Numbered from the stretch's first letter, positions 10,105 through 21,794 are shown. The stretch: 64,000 bases of DNA from Shinella sp. CPCC 101442 (GCF_024704725.1 NZ_JALIQS010000004.1:597741-661740), one strand, 5' to 3'. Translations and numbers: made by a program. Notes: generated from the letters alone by a model not told the origin.

Positions 10105-11037
10105 ATGTCCAGACCCCGTAAACCCAAGGGCCGGCCGGTTTCCGGCTGGCTGATCCTCGACAAGCCCTTCGATTTCGGCTCGACCGAAGCCGTCGCCAAG
10201 ATCAAGTGGCTGTTCAAGGCGCAGAAGGCCGGCCATGCCGGCACGCTCGATCCGCTCGCATCCGGCATGCTGCCGATCGCGCTCGGCGATGCCACCAAGA
10301 CCGTTCCCTATGTGATGGATGGCCGCAAGATCTATGAATTCACCGTGACCTGGGGCGAGGAGCGTTCGACTGACGACCTCGAGGGCGAGGTGACCCACAG
10401 CGCGGACAAGCGTCCGACCGCCGACGAAATCAACGCGATCCTCGGCGAGTATACGGGCGTCATCCAGCAGATTCCGCCGCAGTTTTCCGCAATCAAGATC
10501 GATGGCGCGCGCGCCTATGACCTCGCCCGCGAAGGCGAAGTCGTCGAGATCCCGTCGCGCGAGGTGGAAATCCACCGGCTGACGCTGGTCGGTTCCGACG
10601 AAAACACCGCCCGCTTCGAAGCCGAATGCGGCAAGGGCACCTATGTCCGTGCGCTTGCCCGCGATTTCGGCCGGCAGCTCGGTTGCTATGGCCATATCTC
10701 GGCGCTGCGTCGCACCTTCGTCGCGCCCTTCGGCGAGGATGACATGGTGCCGCTCGCCGATCTTGTCGCTCTGGAGAAGATCGAGGACGATGCCGAACGA
10801 CTGGCCGCGCTCGACGCCTTCCTGATCGATACCGGCGAAGCGCTTTCGAGCCTGCCGCAGATCGTCATCAACGACGACCAGGCCCATCGCCTGCGCATGG
10901 GCAATCCCATCATCGTGCGCGGCCGCGATGCGCCTGTTTCGGCGGATGAAGCCTATGCTTCGGCGCGTGGCAAGCTCGTTGCGATCGGCGAGATCGCCGG
11001 CGGCGAATTCCGCCCGAAGCGCGTTTTCCAGGGCTAA
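10105..11037 (+). CDS. truB: tRNA pseudouridine(55) synthase TruB
   Basis: TruB makes pseudouridine 55 in the T arm of tRNAs. The 310 aa product has the family signature [22 protein letters not shown] with the catalytic Asp, [22 protein letters not shown], and [20 protein letters not shown]. The C-terminal extension is of the usual alphaproteobacterial length. The start ATG 10105 has only a short AGGA upstream, suggesting coupling with rbfA, 11 bp before. The product ends shortly before a GC-rich hairpin. Confidence 0.97.
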   Translation: MSRPRKPKGRPVSGWLILDKPFDFGSTEAVAKIKWLFKAQKAGHAGTLDPLASGMLPIALGDATKTVPYVMDGRKIYEFTVTWGEERSTDDLEGEVTHSADKRPTADEINAILGEYTGVIQQIPPQFSAIKIDGARAYDLAREGEVVEIPSREVEIHRLTLVGSDENTARFEAECGKGTYVRALARDFGRQLGCYGHISALRRTFVAPFGEDDMVPLADLVALEKIEDDAERLAALDAFLIDTGEALSSLPQIVINDDQAHRLRMGNPIIVRGRDAPVSADEAYASARGKLVAIGEIAGGEFRPKRVFQG

Positions 11038-11040
11038 GAA

Positions 11041-11075
11041 TCAGGGGGCGGAACCAACGTCCCCTGACTTGATTT
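11041..11075 (+). terminator. Weak terminator-like hairpin after truB
   Basis: TCAGGGG (11041-11047) pairs with CCCCTGA (11061-11067) around a 13-base loop, followed by CTTGATTT. The stem is stable but the T tract is poor, so it may be only partly effective. Confidence 0.4.
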
Positions 11076-11086
11076 CACCACAAGCT

Positions 11087-12910
11087 ATGGGCTTTATGGG
11101 CCGGCGAGGTTCGCTTGAGCGCGGGCCGGGCGGCGCTTTGCCGTTTCGGCCGGTTGGGGTGAAGGGTGAAAAGGGCTGGCCGTTGACGATTTCGCCGACT
11201 GACAGAACGGTATCTGCCGGGGGCGCGGAAGCGAAACCCGCCGAGGCGCGTCGGCGCATGCACCACCCGGTGGTCTTCTATCTCGTCTGCCTCATCCTGG
11301 TCATCGTGATCCCCGCCTTCCTTTTTTCGATCGTCGTGCTGAAGCGCACCACCGAGGCGCAGGACCGTATCTTCGAGTCGCTGCTGCGCACCTCGACAAG
11401 CGCCGTGAACCGTGCGGTCGAGCGCGAAATCTCGGGTATGTTCTCGACGCTGAATTTCCTCTCGACATCGGAAAGCCTGCAGCAAAGCGATTATGCGGGG
11501 CTGCATGCGCAGGCTGTGAAGACGCTCGAGGGCACGGATATCTATTTCCTGGTTATCGATCAGTCGATGCGCCAGCTCGTCAACACACGTGTGCCTTACG
11601 GCACGCCGCTCAACGCGGCATCGGACCCGGTCTCTGCCGGCATGGCGCTGGCGCGGGGCGAGCGCATGGTCTCTGACCTCTTCTTCGGCAAGACTGCCCA
11701 GCAATGGGTGTTCAACGTCTATCAGCCGATGCGGCTTCCAAGCGGCGAGCATGTTCTCCTTACGCTGACGAAAAATGCCGAAGCGCTGCGGCGCGCGGCC
11801 AATCCGGACGTCCTGTCGCCAGGCTGGAATGCCGCCGTGCTCGACAGCAGGGGCACTGTCATCGCGTCGACCGATGAAAAGCAGGAGACGGGAAAGCCGT
11901 TCTTTCTGCGCGTCGTGCCGGCGCTGCGGCTCGGCGTGAGCACGATGGGGCAGGACGGCGTCAACTACCAGGTCGTCACCGAATTCTCCTCGCTTGCCGG
12001 CTGGCGCATGATTGCCTGGGCGAAATCCTCCGACGTGCAGGCGCCTGCCGTGTCTTCCTTCTTGTGGCTGGCGATTGGCGGCATCGTGTTTGCGCTCCTT
12101 GCCGCCGTGAGTGCCGTCGGCATTGCGCGCGTGCTGTCCCGCGACGTGCGGCTGCTCGCCTATGACGCCCGCCGCCTTGGTCACGGAGAACGCGTCGCGC
12201 CGCGTCTCTATGCCATTTCCGAGCTGGAGACGGTCTCCAAGGCACTGGCGGAAGCGGCGGATGCACGGGTGAAATCGGAAAACGAGGTGCGCTTCTTGAT
12301 GCGGGAGGTCGCGCATCGCTCGAAGAACCAGCTGACCGTCATCCAGGCGATGCTCAACCAGTCGGCGGCGGGCGCGGACAATGCCGGCGAATTCGCCGAA
12401 ACGTTCCGTCGGCGGGTGGCGGGTCTCGCCCGCTCGACGGACCTGATGATCGCCAACGCCACTGAAGGCATCAATCTCGTTGAACTCGCCCGGAACCAGC
12501 TGAAGCCCTTCACGCCGGATGACGCCGCGCGCGTGCGCATTGCAGGCCCCGCCGTGCTGCTTGATCCCCAGGCCTCCCAGACGCTCGGCATGGCGCTGCA
12601 TGAACTCTCCACCAATGCCACCAAGTACGGCGCGCTTGCCAATGACAAGGGCATCGTTTCACTGAGCTGGGTCAGTGCGGGCGAAAACCTCGACCTCGTC
12701 TGGCGCGAAAGCAAGGCGACCATCGACAGGCAGGCCATCGCCGCCAGTCGCAAGGGTTTCGGCAGCGTGGTGCTGGAGCGTATGCTCGGCATGGTGCTCG
12801 ACGCGAAGCTGGACTTCATCGTGCATGACGACGGCATCGAATGGCGGGTGACGATCCCGCTCGCCCGCCTGCGCGATGAGAGTGGGCATCAACAGGAGGG
12901 CGAACATTGA
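11087..12910 (+). CDS. Membrane sensor histidine kinase, HWE/HisKA_2 type
   Basis: A predicted membrane signal-transducing kinase. A first transmembrane segment lies near residues 60-82 (VFYLVCLILVIVIPAFLF), followed by an extracytoplasmic sensing region of about 240 residues and a second segment near 323-348. The H box FLMREVAHRSKNQLTVIQAM (phospho-acceptor His near 410) and N box ALHELSTNATKYGAL (about 502-515) are of the HWE/HisKA_2 type common in rhizobia; GFGSVVLERML fits the G box. The frame runs back into truB; ATG 11087 is the first plausible start outside it, but GTG 11159 is also possible. No response regulator is adjacent, so it is an orphan; its signal is unknown. Confidence 0.85.
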   Translation: MGFMGRRGSLERGPGGALPFRPVGVKGEKGWPLTISPTDRTVSAGGAEAKPAEARRRMHHPVVFYLVCLILVIVIPAFLFSIVVLKRTTEAQDRIFESLLRTSTSAVNRAVEREISGMFSTLNFLSTSESLQQSDYAGLHAQAVKTLEGTDIYFLVIDQSMRQLVNTRVPYGTPLNAASDPVSAGMALARGERMVSDLFFGKTAQQWVFNVYQPMRLPSGEHVLLTLTKNAEALRRAANPDVLSPGWNAAVLDSRGTVIASTDEKQETGKPFFLRVVPALRLGVSTMGQDGVNYQVVTEFSSLAGWRMIAWAKSSDVQAPAVSSFLWLAIGGIVFALLAAVSAVGIARVLSRDVRLLAYDARRLGHGERVAPRLYAISELETVSKALAEAADARVKSENEVRFLMREVAHRSKNQLTVIQAMLNQSAAGADNAGEFAETFRRRVAGLARSTDLMIANATEGINLVELARNQLKPFTPDDAARVRIAGPAVLLDPQASQTLGMALHELSTNATKYGALANDKGIVSLSWVSAGENLDLVWRESKATIDRQAIAASRKGFGSVVLERMLGMVLDAKLDFIVHDDGIEWRVTIPLARLRDESGHQQEGEH

Positions 12911-12944
12911 CGGATCCCGCGTTTCACGCCTGCAGGAATGTTTC

Positions 12945-13265
12945 ATGATGGTTCTTTTGCGCGCTGCCGTCCTTTTGAGCCTGTTTGCCGTCACGCCCGC
13001 TCTTGCGGCCGGCGAATGCCTGATCGACGACCCCACGGGCACGCCGCTCAATGTGCGCGCCGAGCCGAATGGCGCGATCCTGACGACGCTTCAGAATGGC
13101 GCCAGCGTCGCCATCATCGAAGAGCGCAGGCTCGGCACGAAGCGCTGGCTCCTCGTCTCCTTGCAGGGTCGGCAGCTCGGCTGGATCTTTGGCGCCTATG
13201 TCGTCTGCCCCAAGGCGGGCGATGAGGTGAAGGCTGCACCGAGCCAACCGGCTGAGCAGCGCTAG
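12945..13265 (+). CDS. Secreted bacterial SH3-domain protein
   Basis: A small exported protein of 106 aa with a signal peptide (about 1-22, ending TPALAA) and one bacterial SH3 (SH3_3-like) domain: LNVRAEPNGAILTTLQNGASVAIIEE followed by WLLVSLQGRQLGWIFGAYVVC. Such domains often bind peptidoglycan or are attached to envelope enzymes. The frame opens at 12876 inside the kinase gene, but ATG 12945 (with AGGA about eight bases upstream) gives a proper signal peptide; ATG 12948 is equally possible. Two Cys flank the domain (ECL and VVC), suggesting a disulfide. Function otherwise unknown. Confidence 0.8.
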   Translation: MMVLLRAAVLLSLFAVTPALAAGECLIDDPTGTPLNVRAEPNGAILTTLQNGASVAIIEERRLGTKRWLLVSLQGRQLGWIFGAYVVCPKAGDEVKAAPSQPAEQR

Positions 13266-13430
13266 AGGCATCCGGCGGCCGTTCATCACGGCTCTTCCCT
13301 TTCATAAGGGAATGGTTTATAGGCACCGCCAGCAATGCGGGGCTTCATGCCTCCTTGCCTTCACGGCCATCGCTGGACGACATCCCGGCTTTTGGCGACC
13401 TTTAGTTCTCCATTCATGAAAGGACATACG

Positions 13431-13700
13431 ATGTCGATCACTGCTGAGCGCAAGGCTGCGCTGATGAAAGAATACGCTACTGTCGAAGGCGACACCGGCT
13501 CTCCGGAAGTTCAGGTTGCGATCCTGACCGAGCGTATCAACAATCTCACCGGCCATTTCAAGGACCACAAGAAGGACAACCACTCCCGTCGTGGCCTTCT
13601 GACCATGGTGTCCACCCGTCGCTCGCTTCTTGATTACCTCAAGAAGAAGGACGATGCCCGTTACAGCAAGCTGATTGCTGCTCTCGGTATTCGCCGCTAA
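13431..13700 (+). CDS. rpsO: 30S ribosomal protein S15
   Basis: S15 binds the central domain of 16S rRNA early in 30S assembly. The 89 aa product is full length and carries the family sequence [22 protein letters not shown] and [22 protein letters not shown] 13431 is preceded by GAAAGGA. The gene stands upstream of pnp as in most proteobacteria, and its own strong terminator lies eight bases after the stop. Confidence 0.98.
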   Translation: MSITAERKAALMKEYATVEGDTGSPEVQVAILTERINNLTGHFKDHKKDNHSRRGLLTMVSTRRSLLDYLKKKDDARYSKLIAALGIRR

Positions 13701-13707
13701 GCAATTT

Positions 13708-13743
13708 CGGCGGGCGTTCTTGCGAGCGCCCGCCGCTTTCTTT
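13708..13743 (+). terminator. Intrinsic terminator after rpsO
   Basis: CGGCGGGCG (13708-13716) pairs perfectly with CGCCCGCCG (13727-13735) around a ten-base loop and is followed by a pyrimidine run ending TTT. It should separate rpsO from pnp or allow partial read-through. Confidence 0.8.
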
Positions 13744-14017
13744 CGCGGAAGAGAATTCCGCCATACCGCTTTGCCTGTGCCGGTTGCGACCGCCTCGTGA
13801 AACGGATTTTCCAGCAGGCCGGATGGGCCGGCCCTGCGGAACCAACCGATGACCTGTCATGGGGCAGGATTGCAGGATGCTTCGGGCACGCGTCGTTGGA
13901 GACCGCGAGCCGTCACCCGGAAGCCTCCCGTTGTCTTGCCCATGATGTGTCATGAAAGCGGATAGACCACCTGCGCCCTATGGCGGCGGTGCGCGTATCC
14001 GCCAAGAAGGACAACAC
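13744..14017 (+). promoter_or_regulatory. rpsO-pnp spacer and probable pnp leader
   Basis: No gene is evident in these 274 bases. They hold a hairpin at 13814-13837 (GCAGGCCGG pairing with CCGGCC-TGC, one bulged base) and end with the ribosome binding site AAGAAGGA at 14004-14011. In enterobacteria the equivalent leader folds into RNase III-cleaved stems used for pnp autoregulation; whether that applies here is inference. Confidence 0.4.
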
Positions 14018-16159
<2,142 letters not shown>

Positions 16160-16179
16160 CCCTATCCTTACGCATCGAG

Positions 16180-16216
16180 GGGGCGCGGAGCGGTACGTTC
16201 CGCGCCCCTTTTCCTT
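16180..16216 (+). terminator. Intrinsic terminator after pnp
   Basis: GGGGCGCGGA (16180-16189) pairs perfectly with TCCGCGCCCC (16199-16208) around a nine-base loop, followed by TTTTCCTTT. It lies 20 bases after the pnp stop. Confidence 0.88.
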
Positions 16217-16252
16217 TGACCAACCCGTTGTCCCGTCCGCCGAAAGCCCGCT

Positions 16253-17269
16253 ATGACCCGCGAAGCCCTGAAAACCCTGTTCCATCCCTTTGCCGCCGGC
16301 ACGCTCGGCATGCCCGGCGAGGGCGAACGCTACCTCTTTCTCGGAGCAGAGGCCGGCCAGCGTCCGCCGGAAGGCTTTGGTGCAACGCTTGAGGCCGTAC
16401 AGCCGCAGCGCGCCCTCTATCGCGGCCTGGAGGCCGTGCGCGTACCGGTCAAGCCGGTCATCGAGGGCGAGGATTTCGACGGCGCGCTCATCCTGATGAC
16501 CAAGCACAAGGGCGAGAACGAGAACCGCATCGCGGAAGCCCTTCGCCTTGTGCGCACGGGCGGCCTGATCGTCGTTGCCGGCGGCAAGGAAGACGGCGTG
16601 CAGTCGATGCGCAAGCGCCTCGACCAGCTTGGGCTTACCGGCGACTACATGCCGAAATACCATGGCCTCGCCATCTGGTTCGCGCGCCCGGAAGACCCGG
16701 CCGAGGCAATCGCCAAGCTCGCCGCAAAGCCGGTGCGCATCGTCGGCCGCTTCACGGCCGCACCGGGCATGTTCTCGCATGACCGGATCGACGACGGCTC
16801 CGAACTGCTGGCCACCCGCATCCCGGAGGATTTTCATGGCCACGCCGCCGATTTCGGCGCCGGCTGGGGCTATCTGTCCGTCATGCTCGGCGGCCGCGCG
16901 CCGCAGGTGAAGGGTATCGACCTCTTCGAAGCGCATTACGAGGCGCTGGAAGCTGCCAAGGAAAACATGGCGGAGAATTGCCCCAACATTCCCGCACGCT
17001 ACTACTGGTTCGACCTGACGGCGGAAACGCCGCGCGACCACTACGACCTCATCGTCATGAACCCGCCGTTCCACGAAGGCCATGCCGTCGACCATTCGCT
17101 GGGTGCCGGCATGATCGGCATGGCGGCGAAGTCCCTGAAGGTGGGAGGTCGCCTGCTGATGGTCGCCAACCGCGGCCTGCCCTATGAGCCGGTGCTGAAG
17201 GCTTCCTTCAAGGAAAGCGGCGAACTCTGCCGCAATGCGCGGTTCAAGGTTCTCTGGGGCAAGCGCTGA
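16253..17269 (+). CDS. RsmC-like class I SAM-dependent methyltransferase
   Basis: Probably an RNA guanine-N2 methyltransferase of the RsmC/RlmG type, which modify 16S or 23S rRNA. The 338 aa product has the duplicated architecture of that family: a degenerate N-terminal methyltransferase half (about 1-160), then a functional half with the SAM-binding loop DFGAGWGYLSVML (about 200-212) and the catalytic NPPFHEG motif (about 270-276). It stands alone between the pnp terminator and a hairpin at 17286. The exact target nucleotide cannot be decided, so I give no symbol. Confidence 0.87.
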   Translation: MTREALKTLFHPFAAGTLGMPGEGERYLFLGAEAGQRPPEGFGATLEAVQPQRALYRGLEAVRVPVKPVIEGEDFDGALILMTKHKGENENRIAEALRLVRTGGLIVVAGGKEDGVQSMRKRLDQLGLTGDYMPKYHGLAIWFARPEDPAEAIAKLAAKPVRIVGRFTAAPGMFSHDRIDDGSELLATRIPEDFHGHAADFGAGWGYLSVMLGGRAPQVKGIDLFEAHYEALEAAKENMAENCPNIPARYYWFDLTAETPRDHYDLIVMNPPFHEGHAVDHSLGAGMIGMAAKSLKVGGRLLMVANRGLPYEPVLKASFKESGELCRNARFKVLWGKR

Positions 17270-17285
17270 TCCCGGCGACTTGACA

Positions 17286-17307
17286 GGCGTCAGGACTGGC
17301 TGACGCC
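17286..17307 (+). terminator. Hairpin after the methyltransferase gene
   Basis: GGCGTCAG (17286-17293) and CTGACGCC (17300-17307) form a perfect 8 bp stem with a six-base loop, 16 bases after the stop. There is no T tract, so it may be a processing barrier rather than a classical terminator. Confidence 0.45.
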
Positions 17308-17382
17308 GATTGCCGCAGCCGATTGCCATTTCCCTGAAACGGGTCCACCATCTCCGGACCGTTCCCGTTCAGGAGATCCGTA

Positions 17383-17613
17383 ATGGCTTTTGGACCTGCC
17401 AGACCGCCGATCACGGAAGATGTGGCGGATGTCATCGCAAAGGATGTAAAGCAAGGGGAGGGGCATACGCCGACCTCCGAGGTTCCGCTCGCCTTTCTGA
17501 GGCGCAGCGCGGATGGCAAGCCGCTGGAAATGAACAGCCGTGTGAAGATGATGTTCCTCGGCGTTCTCGCCGCGGTGATCCTGCTCGTCTTCGTGCTGAT
17601 GGTGCTTTCATAA
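17383..17613 (+). CDS. Small single-pass membrane protein, unknown function
   Basis: A 76 aa protein with a hydrophilic N-terminal two thirds and one C-terminal transmembrane segment (about 52-75: MMFLGVLAAVILLVFVLMVL) ending at the last residue, as in tail-anchored proteins. ATG 17383 has AGGAGAT five bases upstream. Codon use is like the neighbours. It is convergent with fabI, sharing a bidirectional terminator. I do not recognise a family. Confidence 0.7.
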   Translation: MAFGPARPPITEDVADVIAKDVKQGEGHTPTSEVPLAFLRRSADGKPLEMNSRVKMMFLGVLAAVILLVFVLMVLS

Positions 17614-17614
17614 G

Positions 17615-17650
17615 AAAACGGCGCGAAGTTTGAAACTCCGCGCCGGTTCT
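17615..17650. terminator. Bidirectional terminator between the small membrane gene and fabI
   Basis: CGGCGCG (17619-17625) pairs with CGCGCCG (17639-17645), and the stem continues inward as AGTTT/AAACT past one mismatch. On the minus strand it is followed by TTTTCTTA, on the plus strand by a weaker GTTCTTG, so it mainly serves fabI. Confidence 0.8.
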
Positions 17651-17652
17651 TG

Positions 17653-18468
17653 TTACTCGCTATCGGCCTTGGCCAACCGCTCCAGCGTCGGCATGGAGGT
17701 GATGTTGTAGCCGGAGTCCACATAGTGGATTTCGCCGGTAACGCCGCTCGACAGGTCGGAAAGCAGATAGAGCGCCGAGTTGCCGACGTCCTCGATGGTA
17801 ACGGTGCGGCGCAGCGGTGCGTTCTTCTGCTGCCAGGACAGCATGGCGCGGGCGTCGGAAATGCCCGCACCCGCCAGCGTGCGGATCGGGCCGGCCGAAA
17901 TCGCGTTGACGCGGATGCCCTGCGGACCGTAGTCGCCAGCAAGGTAGCGCACGGAGGCTTCGAGTGCCGCCTTGGCGACGCCCATGACGTTGTAGTTCGG
18001 CATGAGGCGCGTGGAGCCGCCATAGGTCAGCGTCAGCATCGCACCGCCGTCGGTCATCAGGTCAGCGGCGCGCTTGGCGATTTCCGTGAACGAGAAGCAG
18101 GAAATGACCATGGTGCGCGAAAAATTGTCGCGCGAAGTGTCGGCATAGAGGCCCTTCAACTCGTTCTTGTCGGAGAAGCCGATGGCGTGCACGACGAAAT
18201 CGAGCTTGCCCCACTTTTCCTTGATCGCGTCGATCGTCGCATCCACCGAAGCGATGTCCTCGACATCGCAGGGGATGACGAAATCGGAACCGAGTTCGGC
18301 AGCAAGCGGCTTCACGCGCTTGCCGAGCGCTTCGCCCTGGTAGGTGAAGGCGAGTTCGGCGCCCGCACCTGCGAGCTTCTGCGCGATTCCCCAGGCGATA
18401 GAGTGGTTGTTCGCGACCCCCATGATGAGGCCGCGCTTGCCGTTCATGATCCCCGTCATGCTGTTCAT
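17653..18468 (-). CDS. fabI: Enoyl-[acyl-carrier-protein] reductase (NADH) FabI
   Basis: FabI reduces the trans-2 double bond in the last step of each fatty-acid elongation round. The 271 aa short-chain dehydrogenase shows the FabI-type nucleotide loop [13 protein letters not shown] (about 17-29), Asp in CDVED, and the active-site pair Tyr159 and Lys166 (YNVMGVAK), six residues apart as in Fab[15 protein letters not shown] is also family specific. Its ATG overlaps the fabB stop by 4 bp (ATGA), so the two are translationally coupled; ATG at 18459 is an alternative start. It is the last gene of fabA-fabB-fabI. Confidence 0.95.
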   Translation of the reverse strand: MNSMTGIMNGKRGLIMGVANNHSIAWGIAQKLAGAGAELAFTYQGEALGKRVKPLAAELGSDFVIPCDVEDIASVDATIDAIKEKWGKLDFVVHAIGFSDKNELKGLYADTSRDNFSRTMVISCFSFTEIAKRAADLMTDGGAMLTLTYGGSTRLMPNYNVMGVAKAALEASVRYLAGDYGPQGIRVNAISAGPIRTLAGAGISDARAMLSWQQKNAPLRRTVTIEDVGNSALYLLSDLSSGVTGEIHYVDSGYNITSMPTLERLAKADSE

Positions 18469-19688
18469 CCGTTGTGGCGCTGGAAGACCAGCGTGGCGTT
18501 CGTGCCGCCGAAGCCGAAGGAGTTGGAAAGAACGGTATCGATCTTGGCATTGTCGATGCGCTTGCGCACGATCGGCACGCCGTCGAATTCCGGATCCAGC
18601 TCGGTGATGTGGGCGCTTTCACCGATGAAGCCGGCCTGCATCATCAGCAGTCCGTAGATCGATTCCTGCACGCCGGCGGCACCCAGCGAATGGCCGGTCA
18701 GCGACTTGGTCGACTGGATATGCGGGATTTTGTCGCCGAAGACTTCGCGGATCGCGCCGATTTCCTTGGAATCGCCGACAGGCGTCGAGGTGCCGTGCGT
18801 GTTGATGTAGTCGACATCGCCCTTCACCGTGGCGAGCGCCTGGCGCATGCAGCGCATGGCGCCTTCGCCCGAGGGCGCGACCATGTCGTACCCGTCGGAG
18901 GTCGCGCCGTAGCCGACGATTTCCGCATAGATCTTCGCGCCGCGGGCCTTGGCATGCTCCAGCTCTTCGAGAACCAGAACACCCGCACCACCGGCGATGA
19001 CGAAGCCGTCACGGGTCGCGTCATAGGCGCGCGAGGCCGTGGCCGGCGTGTCGTTGTACTTGGAGGACATGGCGCCCATGGCGTCGAAGAGGTTCGACAT
19101 GGTCCAGTCGAGGTCTTCGTGGCCGCCGGCGAACATGATGTCCTGCTTGCCCCACTGGATCATTTCCGCGGCATTGCCGATGCAGTGCGCGGACGTCGAG
19201 CAGGCCGACGAGATCGAGTAATTGACGCCGTGGATCTTGAACCAGGTGGCGAGCGTCGCAGACGCCGTCGATGACATCGCCTTCGGTACGGCGAACGGGC
19301 CGATCCGCTTCGGAGAATTGTTCTTGAGCGTGATCTCGGCGGCTTCGATCAGCGTGCGGGTGGAGGGGCCGCCCGAGCCCATGATGATGCCGGTCCGCGG
19401 ATTGGCCGCGTAGTCGGCTTCCTCGAGACCCGAATCGGCGATCGCCTGCTTCATGGCGACGTGGTTCCACGAACCGCCCTGCGAGAGGAAGCGGGCCGCG
19501 CGACGGTCGACAAGCTCGGTCGTGTCGATGTTTGGCGAACCCCAGACCTGGCACTTGAAGCCGTGGTCGGCGAAATCCTGGCTGAAGCTGATGCCGGAGC
19601 GCGCGTCGCGCAGCGACCCCGTCACTTCGTCCGCGTTGTTCCCGATAGAGGATACGATCCCCAGACCCGTGACAACTACCCGTCTCAT
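18465..19688 (-). CDS. fabB: Beta-ketoacyl-ACP synthase I FabB
   Basis: FabB elongates acyl-ACP with malonyl-ACP and, with FabA, is needed for unsaturated fatty acids. The 407 aa product has the nucleophile Cys163 in [14 protein letters not shown], and the two His motifs [11 protein letters not shown] and TGHSLGAAG. The frame is open to 19832, but ATG 19688 ([16 protein letters not shown]) with AGGGCAGGAA upstream is the right start. It is 79 bp after fabA, and this adjacency supports FabB rather than FabF. Confidence 0.95.
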   Translation of the reverse strand: MRRVVVTGLGIVSSIGNNADEVTGSLRDARSGISFSQDFADHGFKCQVWGSPNIDTTELVDRRAARFLSQGGSWNHVAMKQAIADSGLEEADYAANPRTGIIMGSGGPSTRTLIEAAEITLKNNSPKRIGPFAVPKAMSSTASATLATWFKIHGVNYSISSACSTSAHCIGNAAEMIQWGKQDIMFAGGHEDLDWTMSNLFDAMGAMSSKYNDTPATASRAYDATRDGFVIAGGAGVLVLEELEHAKARGAKIYAEIVGYGATSDGYDMVAPSGEGAMRCMRQALATVKGDVDYINTHGTSTPVGDSKEIGAIREVFGDKIPHIQSTKSLTGHSLGAAGVQESIYGLLMMQAGFIGESAHITELDPEFDGVPIVRKRIDNAKIDTVLSNSFGFGGTNATLVFQRHNG

Positions 19689-19767
19689 ATTCCTGCCCTT
19701 TTCTTGAACGTCTCGTGGTGACGGCGGCACTGGCGCCGCCCTCAGGCTTCCAGCGGCTCGCGCCGCC

Positions 19768-20283
19768 TCAGGCTTCCTTGTCCTTCGAGAGGCCGACGCG
19801 CAAATCCGTCGCCTGATAGATCGTCTCGCCATCGGCCTTCAGCCAGCCGTCCGCCGTGCCGAGCACGAGGCGCCCGCGCATGACGCGCTTGAAGTCGATG
19901 CCGTATTCCAGAAGCTTGGTGTCCGGGCGGATCATGCCCTTGAATTTCACTTCGCCGGTCGAAAGCGCCATGCCGCGGCCGGGTTCGCCGAGCCAGCCGA
20001 GGAAGAAGCCGGTCAGCTGCCACATGCCGTCGAGGCCGAGGCAGCCCGGCATGATCGGGTTGCCCTGGAAGTGGCACGGGAAGTACCAGTCGTCGGGCTT
20101 CACGTCATAAGCCGCGCGAATGTAGCCCTTGTCGAAGGCGCCGCCGGTTTCGGAGATGTCGGTGATGCGGTGGACCATCAGCATCGGCGGCAGAGGAAGC
20201 TGCGCATTGCCGGGGCCAAAAAGCTCTCCGCGGCCGCAGGACAGAATTTCCTCATAGTTGTAGCTGGATTGCCTGGTCGTCAT
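19768..20283 (-). CDS. fabA: 3-hydroxydecanoyl-ACP dehydratase/isomerase FabA
   Basis: FabA dehydrates 3-hydroxydecanoyl-ACP and isomerises the trans-2 to the cis-3 double bond, starting anaerobic unsaturated fatty-acid synthesis. The 171 aa product has the active-site His71 in [13 protein letters not shown] and the acid Asp85 in GLDGMWQ. The frame opens far upstream (20517), but ATG 20283 gives the standard length and N-terminus ([23 protein letters not shown]). It heads the fabA-fabB-fabI operon and is divergent from irr. Confidence 0.96.
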   Translation of the reverse strand: MTTRQSSYNYEEILSCGRGELFGPGNAQLPLPPMLMVHRITDISETGGAFDKGYIRAAYDVKPDDWYFPCHFQGNPIMPGCLGLDGMWQLTGFFLGWLGEPGRGMALSTGEVKFKGMIRPDTKLLEYGIDFKRVMRGRLVLGTADGWLKADGETIYQATDLRVGLSKDKEA

Positions 20284-20599
20284 CGAAGGTCTCATCCCCG
20301 GTCTTGTATGCGCTTGTTCAGCGTTAGATTTAGAGGAAGATGGATGCGATTTGAAGCATCCCGGCCGCCTCGTCTTTTTTGCCCCACCCTTTGAGGATGA
20401 GACGTCCATTCCGCTGTCCGCATACATGATGCCAGCGGTCACAGCCAGTGCAAAGTGGCGCGGGCAAAGCAAAGGCCCCGGTTTTTCCGCATGTTGCGCG
20501 CCTTTCGGATGCCGCATTCCTATTGAATCCCGCTTCCGCTAAAGTTATATCGAAAGTTCAAGTTAGTTGTTCAAGGCCCAGCAAGTGGACCCGTCGCCC
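20284..20599. promoter_or_regulatory. Divergent fabA/irr control region
   Basis: This 316-base gap holds no convincing gene; the open frame across part of it is an N-terminal run-on of fabA. Facing irr is a promoter-like pair, TTGAAT (20523-20528) and TTATAT (20545-20550), 16 bp apart. Just downstream GTTCAAG occurs twice with a 13-base period (20556-20562 and 20569-20575), a possible operator. I did not see a clear iron-control element. Confidence 0.45.
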
Positions 20600-21022
20600 A
20601 TGACGCATGCACACGAGATGCCCATCGAAACGCGCCTGCGCCATTCCGGCCTGCGCCCGACGCGCCAGCGCGTGGCTCTTGCCGACCTCCTGTTCGCCAA
20701 GGGTGACCGTCACCTTACCGTCGAGGAGCTGCATGAGGAGGCGGTGACCGCAGGCGTGCCCGTGTCGCTGGCAACCGTGTACAACACGCTGCACCAGTTC
20801 ACCGAGGCCGGCCTCATTCGTGTTCTCGCCGTCGAAAGCTCGAAAACCTATTTCGACACGAACGTTTCGGACCATCACCATTTCTTCGTCGAGGGTGAAA
20901 ATCGCGTTCTCGACATACCCGTCAGCAATATCGCGATCGACAACCTGCCGGAGCCCCCGGAAGGCATGGAAATCGCCAATGTCGACGTGATCATCCGCCT
21001 GCGTCCGCGCCGGAAGGACTGA
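20600..21022 (+). CDS. irr: Iron response regulator Irr (Fur superfamily)
   Basis: Irr is the haem-responsive regulator of iron and haem metabolism in rhizobia; it is active when iron is scarce. The 140 aa product has the Fur-type winged helix (GLRPTRQRVALADLLFAKGDRHLTVEELHEEA...VSLATVYNTLHQFTEAGL) and the histidine cluster DHHHFFVE (His92-94) that binds haem in Rhizobiaceae Irr. It lacks the N-terminal haem regulatory Cys-Pro motif of Bradyrhizobium Irr, as usual in this family. The frame opens with TTG 20567; ATG 20600 is my choice, ATG 20618 is possible. The irr/fabA neighbourhood is conserved in Rhizobiaceae. Confidence 0.93.
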   Translation: MTHAHEMPIETRLRHSGLRPTRQRVALADLLFAKGDRHLTVEELHEEAVTAGVPVSLATVYNTLHQFTEAGLIRVLAVESSKTYFDTNVSDHHHFFVEGENRVLDIPVSNIAIDNLPEPPEGMEIANVDVIIRLRPRRKD

Positions 21023-21030
21023 AACCCTTC

Positions 21031-21666
21031 TTACATGACATCGTCCGGATGCCGCCCCGGCCGGGGCCGGTAGACCGGGAAGCGCCAGCCGAAGCGCAAC
21101 GCCCCGCCGCGCACGGCGAAGGCCGCGGCAATGCCGATCGCGGATGCGATCCAGAGCGGCGCGCCGGCCACGGTCGCGAATGTGAAGCCACCCGCCCCGA
21201 TCAGTGCCGCCGTCACGTAAACCTCAGGCCGCAGCAGCACCGAGGGCTCGTTTGCCAGGAGATCACGGATGATGCCGCCGAAGCTGGCGGTCAGCACGCC
21301 GGTGGTGATGGCGACTGTCGGCGACTGGGTCGCCGCATAGCCCTTGGCCGCCCCCATCACGCAATAGGCCGAAACGCCCATGGCATCGAGCCAGAGCAGC
21401 AGCCGATAGCGCGACTCGATGCGGTGGGCGAGCACGAAGACGAGAAGGGCGACGGCGACGCAGACGATCAGGTAGGTCGGCTTCACCACCCAGAAAACGG
21501 GCGTTGCGCCAAGGATGACGTCGCGCAGCGTGCCGCCGCCGATGCCGGTTGCGGCCGCCAGGAACAGGAAGCCGATAATGTCGAGCTGCTTGCGCGAGGC
21601 GGATAGCGCGCCGGTCGCCGCAAAGACCGCGACACCGGTGTAATCAAGCAGTTCCAGGAATGTCAC
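21031..21666 (-). CDS. Trimeric intracellular cation channel (TRIC/UPF0126) family membrane protein
   Basis: A 211 aa integral membrane protein with about seven hydrophobic helices and an internal repeat, each half carrying a glycine-rich loop followed by an Arg-Asp pair (TGIGGGTLRDVIL near residue 40 and ASFGGIIRDLLANE near 130). These are the marks of the prokaryotic TRIC family; some members act as monovalent cation channels as trimers. The C-terminus is basic and cytoplasmic in appearance. Its stop is only 8 bp from the irr stop, convergent. Physiological role unknown. Confidence 0.9.
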   Translation of the reverse strand: MTFLELLDYTGVAVFAATGALSASRKQLDIIGFLFLAAATGIGGGTLRDVILGATPVFWVVKPTYLIVCVAVALLVFVLAHRIESRYRLLLWLDAMGVSAYCVMGAAKGYAATQSPTVAITTGVLTASFGGIIRDLLANEPSVLLRPEVYVTAALIGAGGFTFATVAGAPLWIASAIGIAAAFAVRGGALRFGWRFPVYRPRPGRHPDDVM

Positions 21667-21794
21667 GCTCTTCTCCCCCTCCGGCCAAGCCTCGCGACAG
21701 CTTGGCAGCGGTAAAGTCGCGCGCGACAGAATCAGACCGCGCGCGTTCCGCAGCGCATAATGACCGAATCGCCTGCCATGGAAAGGTTTGAGAG

